The notes under the pieces are model-generated. The model had not been told where the DNA came from and did no database searches. It saw only the letters and a program-made list of their open reading frames with translations. Below, piece by piece: positions 38,088-46,800 of a DNA stretch of 64,000 bases. The position numbers and the translations under genes are program-made. Numbering within the stretch: the first letter of the stretch is position 1; the number at the start of each line of letters is the position of its first letter. The DNA is from Avichristensenella sp031550535 (lineage in GTDB: Bacteria; Bacillota; Clostridia; Christensenellales; Aristaeellaceae), in NCBI GenBank assembly GCA_031550535.1, contig JAVBOM010000030.1:1-64000 (forward strand), written 5' to 3'.

Positions 38088-39863
38088 TCATTTGTAATGC
38101 AGCGTGAACATAAACCGCGCCCCGCCCTCCGGGCGGTTTTGGGCCGTGATCGTCTCGCCAAGCCGCGTCATCAATTCGCGTGCGATCGCGAGGCCCAGGC
38201 CCGTGCCGGTCTTGCCGCCGTGGGACTTGTCGGCCTTGTAAAACCGGTCGAATACGTGCTGCAGGTCCTCGGCGCAGATGCCGGGGCCGTCGTCCTCCAC
38301 GGTGACAAGCAGATGGTCGTCCATCGCCTCCGCCCGGATGTAGATATGGCTGCCGGACGGCGTGTAGGTGAACGCGTTGTTCAGCAGCCCCGCCAGCACC
38401 TGCTCCGTGCGGTCGGGGTTGCACAGCACCGTCGGCAGCGGGCGGGACACGATGTTCAGTTCCAGCACATGCCCGGTCTTGGCCGCCTTGGCGGCGTAGA
38501 TGGACGCGGTATCGTGCAGCAGCGGCTCGATCTGGAAGCGTATTTTCTCCAGCGCCAGGCTGCCGCTTTGCAGGCGGCTCAGTTCGAGCATGTCGTCCAC
38601 CAGGCGGCTGAGGCGCATGGTCTCCCGGAGGATGATGTCGTACAGCTCGTTTCGCTTCTCGTCCGTCCGGATGAGGCCGTCGCGCAGCGGCTCGATCAGC
38701 GCGCGCAACGCGGTCAGCGGCGTCCGAAGCTCGTGCGACACGTTGGCCACGTACTCCCGCCGCGTCTGTTCCAGGCGGCTGGCCTCGGTCTCGTCGTGGA
38801 ACACGCCGATGGCGCTGGCCACGCCGGCCCGCGCGTCGCCGATGGGCATGACGGTCAGCCGCAGCAGTAGCTCGCCCAGCGGGAATGTGAACTCGTTCGC
38901 CTCGGACGAGGCGAGCGCGGCACGGAAGTGCTCCCACACCTCGGGCGGGAGGCCCTCGCCGTTGCCGTTCGCGGCGAGCATGGTTTCCAGCGCGGGGTTC
39001 GTCTGCACGGTCACGCACTCCCCGTCCACGGACAGGATGCCCTCCTGCAGCGTGTTGACGATGGCGAGCGCCTGGTTGCGCTCGCGCGTCAGGTCGCCGA
39101 TGCTGTTGCCCAATTCGTCCGACAGCAGGTTGAACGCGCGGGCCAGGTCGCCGATTTCCCCCTTGTCGTGCACGGGGGCGCGCACAGAGAAATCGCCCTC
39201 GGCCAGGTTCAGCGCCACGGCGCGTATTTCACGGATGGGCTTGGTGATCAGGCGGGCCATCCAGTAGGCGAGGGGCAGCATGGCGCACAGCACCGCCAGC
39301 ACGGATAGCCATATCGTGGTGGACAGCGTGGACATGGCGGAATCGATTTCCTCTTGCGGCTTTAACATGATGACGCCGCCCCGAACCTCGTCGTCCACCG
39401 TCACCGGCAGGCTGATGATGAGCTGCTCGACCGTGCGGGGCTTATCGCCGCCTTTGACGGGTGCGCGCATCGACTGGTAAAAGGAGTCGTTCTGTCCGCT
39501 GAAGAGGCGGTCAAGCTCCACGTCAAAGGCTTCTTTGTTCGAGGCGTAGTAAGGATTCCCGTCCGACGCCTCCGTGCTGGCGATGAGGATCCTTTTGTCG
39601 TCAAACACCCACACCATCGCGCCCCACTGGCGCGTATCGACGATGAGCCGCTGGATAGACTCGACGGGGAGATCATGTTGAAAGTGCAGGGACGCCTGTT
39701 CGGCCAGGAACTGTGCGCCCGGCGATAGCTCGGCCACCTTGGCCCGGGTGAACACGCGCGGGGCAACGGTGGAATACACAATCAGCGTGACGAGCGCGCT
39801 CATCAGCACACTGGCAACGACTAGGCTGAGGATGCGGAAGGACGACAGGTTTTTTCGCATCAT
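38088..39863 (-). CDS. Sensor histidine kinase (WalK/PhoR-like)
   Basis: A 591-residue membrane sensor. TM1 is near residue 12-32 and TM2 near 180-200, enclosing an extracytoplasmic region of about 145 residues. A HAMP domain (ITKPIREIRAVALNLAEGDFS), a PAS domain, and the HisKA box VSHELRTPLTAL with the phospho-accepting His near residue 374 follow. The HATPase has DDGPGI and GTGLGLAIARE. The ATG overlaps the regulator's stop as ATGA, so the two proteins are coupled. The layout is that of PhoR/WalK-type kinases; the stimulus is unknown. Confidence 0.93.
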   Translation of the reverse strand: MMRKNLSSFRILSLVVASVLMSALVTLIVYSTVAPRVFTRAKVAELSPGAQFLAEQASLHFQHDLPVESIQRLIVDTRQWGAMVWVFDDKRILIASTEASDGNPYYASNKEAFDVELDRLFSGQNDSFYQSMRAPVKGGDKPRTVEQLIISLPVTVDDEVRGGVIMLKPQEEIDSAMSTLSTTIWLSVLAVLCAMLPLAYWMARLITKPIREIRAVALNLAEGDFSVRAPVHDKGEIGDLARAFNLLSDELGNSIGDLTRERNQALAIVNTLQEGILSVDGECVTVQTNPALETMLAANGNGEGLPPEVWEHFRAALASSEANEFTFPLGELLLRLTVMPIGDARAGVASAIGVFHDETEASRLEQTRREYVANVSHELRTPLTALRALIEPLRDGLIRTDEKRNELYDIILRETMRLSRLVDDMLELSRLQSGSLALEKIRFQIEPLLHDTASIYAAKAAKTGHVLELNIVSRPLPTVLCNPDRTEQVLAGLLNNAFTYTPSGSHIYIRAEAMDDHLLVTVEDDGPGICAEDLQHVFDRFYKADKSHGGKTGTGLGLAIARELMTRLGETITAQNRPEGGARFMFTLHYK

Positions 39864-40561
39864 GGACGCACGACCTCGAACTTGTAGCCCACGCCGTACA
39901 CGGTGATGATCTCCCACTCGGGTTCGTCGCAGACCAGCTTCTGGCGCAGGCGCTTGATGTGCGTATCCACGGTGCGCGTGTCGCCGAAGTAGTCATACCC
40001 CCAGACCTGGGAGAGGATCGTCTCGCGCGGGTAGACGCGGCCCGGGTGCGCGGCCAGAAGGTGCAGCAGTTCCACCTCGCGCGGGGTCATGGCGATGGGC
40101 GCGCCGTCCAGGATGACCATGTAGCGGTCGGGCTGGATCTCCAGTTTGCCGTATTTGAGCGTGACGGGCGTCTCCTCCCCCTGGGCGGGCTGCGCGCGGC
40201 GGAGCACGGCCTTGATGCGGGAGACGACCTCCCGGGGGGAGAAGGGCTTGACGATGTAGTCGTCCGCGCCGATTTCGAGGCCCACGATGCGGTCGATCTC
40301 CTCGCCGCGCGCGGTCAGCATGATGACCGGGATCTGCGAGGTCTGCCGGAGCGTTCTGCACACATCCAGGCCGCTCATCCTGGGCATCATCAGGTCCAGC
40401 AGCAGAAGATCCGGCGCCGTGCCTTCCTCCAGCATTTTCAGCGCCTCCTCGCCGTCATACGCGGAGGCGTGGGCAAAGCCCTCGGCATCCAGGTAGAGGG
40501 AAAGCGACTGGTGGACGACCGGGTCATCGTCGCAAATCAGGATTATGGGGGTTGCGCTCAT
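39860..40561 (-). CDS. OmpR/PhoB-family response regulator
   Basis: A 233-residue regulator. The receiver domain has the acidic pocket DDD (residues 11-13), the phospho-acceptor D56 in LLLLDLMMP, and the Lys of VKPFSPRE. The C-terminal winged helix is complete (MTPREVELLHLLAAHPGRVYPRETILSQVWGYDYFGDTRTVDTHIKRLRQKL), so it binds DNA as a PhoB/WalR-like regulator. It is phosphorylated by the coupled histidine kinase downstream. Thiamine pyrophosphokinase is third in the operon, which is unusual company and may be incidental. Confidence 0.94.
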   Translation of the reverse strand: MSATPIILICDDDPVVHQSLSLYLDAEGFAHASAYDGEEALKMLEEGTAPDLLLLDLMMPRMSGLDVCRTLRQTSQIPVIMLTARGEEIDRIVGLEIGADDYIVKPFSPREVVSRIKAVLRRAQPAQGEETPVTLKYGKLEIQPDRYMVILDGAPIAMTPREVELLHLLAAHPGRVYPRETILSQVWGYDYFGDTRTVDTHIKRLRQKLVCDEPEWEIITVYGVGYKFEVVRP

Positions 40562-40722
40562 GTTGTCACCTCATTAATAGGCTGTATAGCGAGGGATTCG
40601 CTCGCGTCAGATAAAATCATGATAACAGGGAATTATGGCATGCGTGTGAAACCGCGCCGCATCGCGTTATTTGACGAAGAAAAGGGCGAAAGGGTTCGAT
40701 GGGCGCGCGATACGGAGGATTT

Positions 40723-41184
40723 TCACCACAGGTTTTGCGCCCCCTCATGGAAAATGCACGTTACGTTGCCGTCAGTGAACGCGGTTATGCCCGGAGAGAA
40801 ATCCTCCCCGGTTCTGTAAAAGGCAAGGGGAAATTTTCGCATGAAATCCCGATTGAGTTCTGTAAGCGATTGTTTGCGACGGCAATAATAGCCCGTGAGT
40901 TCATAAATGCCGGTCGCGAAGGATATCTCCTTGATCTCGCGATAAACGGCGCTTACATACCGGGATAGCCGGCCTATCATCCGCGCGCAGTTTTCCTTGG
41001 TGAAGATAAGATTGCCAAGGCAAACGCGTAACGCCGTATAGTCCGTTCCCTCGCCGTCCAAAACATCAAAGCGGGTGTTGTCTGCGGTACACGCGAGGTT
41101 CGCGAGACGGCTTTTTATGATCGCGTCCATTACCGCGCGGTACATTTCCCTTGGGCAGAAAAAGGTCAACTCGAAATACTCCAT
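40723..41184 (-). CDS. Hypothetical protein
   Basis: A 153-residue soluble protein I do not recognise. It begins MEYFELTFFCPREMYRAVMDAI and has three cysteines (CTADN, NCARM, YYCRR), mixed alpha/beta propensity, and no signal peptide or membrane span. The ATG at 41184 follows AAAGAAGG at 6 bases; the frame is open upstream, but that part overlaps the promoter region of rplS and is rejected. It is divergent from rplS. Nothing supports a function. The 161 bases between its end and the regulator gene contain no clear signal. Confidence 0.6.
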   Translation of the reverse strand: MEYFELTFFCPREMYRAVMDAIIKSRLANLACTADNTRFDVLDGEGTDYTALRVCLGNLIFTKENCARMIGRLSRYVSAVYREIKEISFATGIYELTGYYCRRKQSLTELNRDFMRKFPLAFYRTGEDFSPGITAFTDGNVTCIFHEGAQNLW

Positions 41185-41260
41185 ACGCAGCCTTCTTTCG
41201 TGGTTTCGTTCGCGTGAGCGCCGTCTGCTCGTTGGCTTTTCGGTCTTTGCGGTCAAACGC

Positions 41261-41290
41261 TTGCATTTCCGTCCCGGTGTATGGTATACT
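41261..41290 (+). promoter_or_regulatory. Promoter of the rplS operon
   Basis: TTGCAT (41261-41266), an 18-base spacer and TATACT (41285-41290). It leaves a leader of about 90 bases containing a short CGGAC/GTCCG hairpin. Confidence 0.65.
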
Positions 41291-41387
41291 ACACGTCGCG
41301 ACTTGTAAAACGGACGGTCCGCTGCCGCGAGATAAAATAAAACGCTCGATCGGGCATGAACGTCTATGAGGAAAGGAGGACATTCCG

Positions 41388-41738
41388 ATGAATGAAATCA
41401 TCCGCTCCCTGGAGCGCGAGCAGCTTCGCAGCGATCTTCCGGACTTCCGCGTGGGTGACACCGGGCGCGTGTTCGTGAAGGTTGTCGAAGGTAGCCGCGA
41501 GCGCCTGCAGGCCTTTGAAGGCGCGGTGATCGCGCGCCGCAACGGCGGCATCCGCGAGACGTTTACCGTCCGCCGCGTATCGTACGGCATCGGCGTGGAG
41601 CGCACGTTCCCGCTGCACAGCCCGCGCGTGGACCGCGTGGAAATCGTCCGCCGCGGCAAAGTTCGCCGCGCGAAGCTGTATTACCTGCGCGAGCTGTCCG
41701 GCAAGGCGGCCAAGATCAAAGAAATTCGTAATCGCTAA
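41388..41738 (+). CDS. rplS: 50S ribosomal protein L19
   Basis: A 116-residue L19, located at the 30S-50S interface. Family markers are PDFRVGDTGRVFVKVVEG.RERLQ.FEG.VIARR..GI.ETFTVRRVSYGIGVERTFPLHSP and RRGKVRRAKLYYLRELSGKAAKIKE. AAAGGAGG precedes the ATG. A terminator follows (41754-41783), but its foot is only about 15 bases before the rbgA start, so some read-through into rbgA-rnhB-yraN is likely. Confidence 0.97.
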   Translation: MNEIIRSLEREQLRSDLPDFRVGDTGRVFVKVVEGSRERLQAFEGAVIARRNGGIRETFTVRRVSYGIGVERTFPLHSPRVDRVEIVRRGKVRRAKLYYLRELSGKAAKIKEIRNR

Positions 41739-41753
41739 ACTTTGGCACCATTC

Positions 41754-41783
41754 AGCCCGCAGCGCATGCGGGCTGCGCTTTTT
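41754..41783 (+). terminator. Terminator/attenuator after rplS
   Basis: AGCCCGCA/TGCGGGCT with a 5-base loop, then GCGCTTTTTAT. It probably lowers expression of the downstream genes relative to rplS. Confidence 0.75.
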
Positions 41784-41799
41784 ATATGGGAGGAATTGC

Positions 41800-42663
41800 A
41801 TGCAGATCCAGTGGTTTCCGGGGCATATGGCGCGCGCCAAGCGCCTGTTGGGCGATGCGGTGCGCCGCGTGGACGCCGTCATCGAGCTGTGCGACGCCCG
41901 GCTGCCCTTTTCCAGCCGGAACCCGGATCTCGCGCAGATTGCCCGGGGGAAGCAGCGCCTGCTGGTGCTGAACAAGGCGGACCTCGCGGACGAAAACGCC
42001 ACGAAGCAATGGATCGCGTTCTTCCGGGAACACGGGCAGGAGGCGTTCGCGTTCGACGCGGCGCGCGGCAAGGCGCAGGACGCTGTCCGGCGGATCGAGC
42101 GGATGACGGCGGAGGCCGTAGCCCGGCAGGCGGCGCGCGGGGTGAGAAAAACCGTCCGCGCGATGGTCGTTGGGGTGCCGAACGTGGGCAAGTCCACGTT
42201 CATCAACCGGCTGAACGGCACGCCGGTGGCCGAAGCCGCCGACCGACCGGGCGTGACGCGCAGCCAGCGTTGGGTGCGCGTGTCGCCGTATCTGGAGCTG
42301 CTGGACACGCCGGGGCTGCTCTGGCCCCGGCTGGACGACCCGGAGGCCGCCCGGCGGCTGGCGTGGCTGGGCACCATCCGCGATGAAATTCTGGATACGG
42401 AGGACCTGGCCGCGTCGCTGCTCGTGGCGCTGATGGCGGCGAGGCCGGACGCGGCGCGGCAGCGGTTCAAGCTGGCGGACCCCGTCCCAGCAGAGGACGG
42501 GCACGCGCTGCTGGAATGCGTGTGCCGCGGGCGCGGGTTCCTGATGGCGCGCGGCGCGTGCGATACGGCGCGCGCGGCGGCCGTGGTGCTGGATGAGTTC
42601 CGCGCTGGGCGGCTGGGCCGCGTGACGCTGGAGGATGTGAGGATTTCTGGCGAAATCCTCTGA
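41800..42663 (+). CDS. rbgA: Ribosome biogenesis GTPase RbgA (YlqF)
   Basis: A 287-residue circularly permuted GTPase needed for late 50S assembly. The motif order is G4 (LVLNKADLAD, residue 55) before G1 (VVGVPNVGKST, near 128), G2 region RPGVTRS, and G3 (LLDTPGLLWPR, near 168). The C-terminal ANTAR-like helical region follows. The final residues (VRISGEIL) and the TGA stop are within a family A unit, so the extreme C-terminus has been rewritten by the repeat. It is part of the conserved rplS-rbgA-rnhB-yraN block. Confidence 0.94.
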   Translation: MQIQWFPGHMARAKRLLGDAVRRVDAVIELCDARLPFSSRNPDLAQIARGKQRLLVLNKADLADENATKQWIAFFREHGQEAFAFDAARGKAQDAVRRIERMTAEAVARQAARGVRKTVRAMVVGVPNVGKSTFINRLNGTPVAEAADRPGVTRSQRWVRVSPYLELLDTPGLLWPRLDDPEAARRLAWLGTIRDEILDTEDLAASLLVALMAARPDAARQRFKLADPVPAEDGHALLECVCRGRGFLMARGACDTARAAAVVLDEFRAGRLGRVTLEDVRISGEIL

Positions 42664-42696
42664 TGGCGCCCGATTTTTCAAATCTGCGCCGCCGTT
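42634..42696 (+). repeat. Family A unit overlapping the end of rbgA
   Basis: Complete unit, read in forward frame 1 by rbgA until TGA (CTC-TGA-TGG), which is a one-base change from the common CTC-TTA-TGG. Both hairpins are intact (GGATTTC/GAAATCC; GATTT/AAATC). Confidence 0.92.
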
Positions 42697-42716
42697 GACG
42701 TGCGGGAGGAGCCGGA

Positions 42717-43337
42717 ATGCGAAAGACAATCACCCCCGAAGAACGACTGAGCGAGTTAACGGCGATCGATCGGGAATACTGGGCGTGCGGCCTTTCGTTC
42801 GGCGGCATTGACGAGGCGGGGCGCGGGCCACTGGCCGGGCCGGTCGCGGCTGCCTGCGCGGTGATGCCTCCGGAACCGCTGATCCTGGGCGTGGACGATT
42901 CCAAGAAGCTCACCGCCAGGAAGCGGGAGGCGCTGTACGACCGGATCCTGGAGACGGCCCTCTTCGCGCGCGTGGCGTACGCCACCGTGGAGGAGATCGA
43001 CCGGCTGAATATCCTGGAGGCGACGCGCCGGGCCATGGCGCGCGCGGCCGAGGGCGCGCCGTGCGGGCTGTTTCTGCTGGACGCGATGGAGGGCGTGCCC
43101 TTGGCTGGACGGCAGCGCAGCATCGTGCACGGCGACGCGGTCTGTTACAGCATCGCCGCCGCCTCCATCCTGGCCAAGGTCGCGCGGGACCGCCTGATGG
43201 ACGCGCTGGACGCGGAATACCCGGCCTACGGCTTCGCGCGGCACAAGGGATACGGCACCGCCGCGCACATCGCCGCCATCCGCGAACACGGCGCGTGTCC
43301 GGCGCACCGGCGGCTGTTCGTGCGGGGGTTCGTGTGA
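42717..43337 (+). CDS. rnhB: Ribonuclease HII
   Basis: A 206-residue enzyme that cuts RNA in RNA-DNA hybrids and removes single ribonucleotides from DNA. The GIDEAGRGPLAGPV motif holds the first Asp-Glu of the active site (residues 29-30); DDSKKL and LLDAMEGVPL supply the other acidic residues. GDAVCYSIAAASILAKVARDRLM is also typical. The ribosome site GGGAGGAG is strong. The stop overlaps the yraN start by one base, showing coupling. Confidence 0.96.
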   Translation: MRKTITPEERLSELTAIDREYWACGLSFGGIDEAGRGPLAGPVAAACAVMPPEPLILGVDDSKKLTARKREALYDRILETALFARVAYATVEEIDRLNILEATRRAMARAAEGAPCGLFLLDAMEGVPLAGRQRSIVHGDAVCYSIAAASILAKVARDRLMDALDAEYPAYGFARHKGYGTAAHIAAIREHGACPAHRRLFVRGFV

Positions 43338-43684
43338 TGTCGCGCGCGAAAGGCAATCTGGCCGAGGACGCGGCGGCGCGGTATCTGGCTTCGCTCGGCT
43401 ACGAAATACTGGACCGGAACTACGCCGTGCGCGGCGGGGAGATCGACATCATCGCCCGGGAAGGCGATTTTGTTGTTTTTGTGGAGGTCAAGGCGCGGGA
43501 AAACGCCCGGTACGCCGCGCCGAGGGAAGCGGTGACGCCCGCGAAGCGGCGGCGAATTTGCGGGGCGGCGCTGCTGTGGCTGCAGGAGCGGGGCATGGCG
43601 GAGGCGAACGTGCGGTTTGACGTGGTGGAGAGCGTGGGCGGGGGATTGACTCTGCTGCGCGCGGCGTTTGATTTTACGGCGTGA
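43337..43684 (+). CDS. yraN: YraN/UPF0102-family endonuclease-like protein
   Basis: A 115-residue member of UPF0102, a restriction-endonuclease-like fold of unproven role. GNLAEDAAARYLASLGYEILDRNYAVRGGEIDIIAREGDFVVFVEVKAR contains the Asp and Glu-x-Lys of the PD-(D/E)xK site. It is translationally coupled to rnhB (TGATG overlap) and, as in many Firmicutes, lies between rnhB and the yifB-dprA-topA region, suggesting a part in DNA handling. Confidence 0.93.
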   Translation: MSRAKGNLAEDAAARYLASLGYEILDRNYAVRGGEIDIIAREGDFVVFVEVKARENARYAAPREAVTPAKRRRICGAALLWLQERGMAEANVRFDVVESVGGGLTLLRAAFDFTA

Positions 43685-43716
43685 CGAACCCGATAATATC
43701 TGTTATTATATGGAAG

Positions 43717-43760
43717 ATGCTGGCGCCGCGCTGATTATCCAAATCCACGCCGCCATGGAC
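43717..43760. repeat. Degenerate family A remnant
   Basis: Contains GCTGATTATCCAAATCCACGCC and a GCCGCCAT tail in mixed order, resembling the third hairpin of the long variant. It lies between yraN and the mannosyltransferase gene. Confidence 0.4.
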
Positions 43761-43844
43761 GCGTATCGTACCGCGTACCGTTACATAAGCAATGAATAGG
43801 TTATCACCCCGAGCGATTTCCGCCCGATGAGATGGAGGAGTTCC

Positions 43845-46800
43845 ATGCGCCGATTTACCCTACTGCTATTGCTATGCGCGCTGCTGGCCGCGCCCGCGCT
43901 GTCGCTGGCCGAGGCTGGGACAGCCGAAAACCTGCTGATAAACCCCGGGTTCGAGGATGTGCAGGACGGCTGGCCGCTCTACTGGGAACAGGATAAGTGG
44001 CTCTACGACGAGGGCATCACATACATGGACGCGCGCGAGGGTGGGCGAAACGGCGGCCTGTGCGCGATGATCGAAAACGTGTCCACGAACGACGCGCGGT
44101 TCGTGCAGAGCGTGCCCGTGGAGCCGGACACGATCTACCGCCTGTCCGGCTGGGTGAAGGCGGAGAACTGCGATCCTGGGTTTGTCGGCGCGAGCCTTTC
44201 CGTCATCGGGTCGTATTTCCTGTTCCCGGACGTGCACGACACGGCGGGGGAATGGGTGGAGCTGGAATGCTATGTTGAGACGAGGGAGGACCAGACGGAG
44301 CTGCGGATCGGCGCGCGCCTGGGCGATTATTCCTCCGATACCACGGGCAAGGCGTGGTTTGACGACCTATCGCTGACACCCGCGGAGGCCGTGCCCATCG
44401 ACGCGAGGTTCATCAAGTTGGTGGATTACTCGGCGGGCGATAACCTGCCCGTGCAGGACGACGTGTCATCCACGGAGGACGTGATGCCCGCGCGCGGGGA
44501 TTCCTCGCCGCTGATTGGGGCGCTGCTGCTCGTTGCGCTATGCCTGGGGCTGTGGGTCGTGCGCGCGAAGCGCGTTACGCTGTCCGGCCGCTGGATCTGG
44601 GCGCTGCTGGCGCTGGCGGCGGCGGTCCGGCTGTACCTGATGGCCGCGTGGCCCGGGTACGACAACGACATGGCATGCTTCTTCTCCTGGGCGCGGCGCA
44701 TGGTGGAGGTCGGCCCGAACGCGTTCTACGCGGACGCCATTTTCTGCGATTATCCGCCGGGATACCTGTACCTGCTGTGGATCACCGGCGCGCTGATGAA
44801 GCTGTTCGGCGTGACCGGGCTGGACACGGCGGGCCGCATGCTCACCAAGATCATGCCGCTGCTGGCGGACATGGGCATGGTGTACCTGATCTGGCGCGTG
44901 GCGAGAAAGCGCCTGGGCGACACCCCGGCGCTGCTGCTGGCCGCGCTGTACGCGCTGAACCCCGCCGTTTTGGTGGACGGCGCGATGTGGGGACAGGTGG
45001 ACTCCGTCATCGCGATCGGGCTGTTCATCGCGGTGATGCTGGCGGCGGACGGCAACTGGAAGGCGGCGCTGCCCGTGTTCGTCGTCACGGCGCTGATGAA
45101 GCCGCAGGCGCTGATGGTCGGCCCGATCGGGCTGATCGCGCTGGTGATGGACGGCATCACGCGGAAAGATAAGAAATTCTGGAAGGACGCGCTGATCGGT
45201 ACGGGCATCTCCGTGCTGGTGGCGGCCATCCTGCTGCTGCCATTCCTGTACGGCAAGGCGCAGCCGCTCACGTGGATTTACGACCGGTACGCCGCCTCCA
45301 TGGATTCGGCGGATTATCAGGTCGCCACGCTGAACGCCGCGAACCTGTACTACTTGTTCGGTGGCAACTGGCTGACGCTGGAGAAGCTCGTCGGCCCGTT
45401 CACCATCGGCACATGGGGCACCATCCTGATGGTGGTCTCCGTCTTTGGCGTGATGGCGCTGTACGCGTGGCGCGGCGACCGCGAGCGGTTGCCGTACTAC
45501 GGCGCGCTGATCCTGATCGCGCTGTTCGTGCTGGGCGTAAAGATGCACGAGCGGTATCTGTTCCCGGCGCTGGCGCTGCTGCTGTACGCGTACATCCGGC
45601 GGCCGGACAAGCGGGTGCTTATGCTGTTCGCCGGGTTCTCGCTGACATTCTACCTGAACTGTTCGCTGGTGCTGCGGGATAAATACCTGCCTTCGGGCTT
45701 CGGGCTGGTGGGGTGCCTGCTCTCCTTGGCAAACATTCTGCTGCTGGGCGCGGCCATCTGGGTGGCGGTGGACAAGAAGACATGGCCGCTGCGCGCGCTG
45801 CCGGAAGGGCCTAGGGAGCCCGTGGACCGCCTGCCGGACCTTCGCGGCACGACGGTAAAGCCTGCGCGAATGAGCAGGGCGGACTGGGCGCTGATGCTGG
45901 GCCTCACCGCCGTCTACGCCGTCATCGCGTATGTGGGCCTGGGGTCAAACGTCGCGCCGCAGACGGGGTTCAAGAGCACCGGCGCGGCCGAGGTCGTCAC
46001 GGTGGACTTTGGCTCCGTCAAGGAGTTCAACATTCTGTACTATAGCGGCATCAACCAGCGCGACCGCATCGCCACGTTCGAGTTCTCCACCGACGGGGAG
46101 AGCTGGGCGGACGCGTCCCCCGCGAGCCTGAAGCCGGGCGACTGCTTCCAGTGGAAGTACGTGACGCAGGCGTCGTACAACCAGGCGGGCGACCCGGTCG
46201 GCTGGCAGGATATGCCGCTGATCTTCGGCGCGCGGTACGTGCAGATCGCCTTTGACGGGCCCGCGCTGTCGATGATGGAGGTTGTGTTCCGCGACACGCA
46301 GGGCAATGTGCTGCCCGTCCTGACGGCGACCCGCTCCGGCGCGCACGAGGGGGACGAGAGCGACCCGGCGCTGCTGTTTGACGAGCCGGAAACCGTGCCG
46401 GACCATCCCAGCTACTACAACAGCATGTACTTTGACGAGATTTACCACGGCCGTACGGGGTACGAGCACTTGCACCAGCTCCAGACGTACGAATGGACGC
46501 ACCCGCCGCTGGGCAAGGTGCTGATCATGCTTGCCATCAAGATATTCGGCATGAACCCGTTCGCCTGGCGGTTTATGGGCACGCTGATGGGCGTGCTGAT
46601 GGTGCCGATGATGTACCTGATGGGCAAATTATTGTTCAAGCGCACGCGCTTCGCGTTCCTGGCGGCGTTCGTGATGGCGTTTGACATGATGCACCTGACG
46701 CAGACGCGCATCGCGACCATCGACAGCTACGCGGTGCTGTGCATCATCATCATGTACTACTTCATGTTCCGCTACATGCGGATGAGTTTCTTTAGGGACG

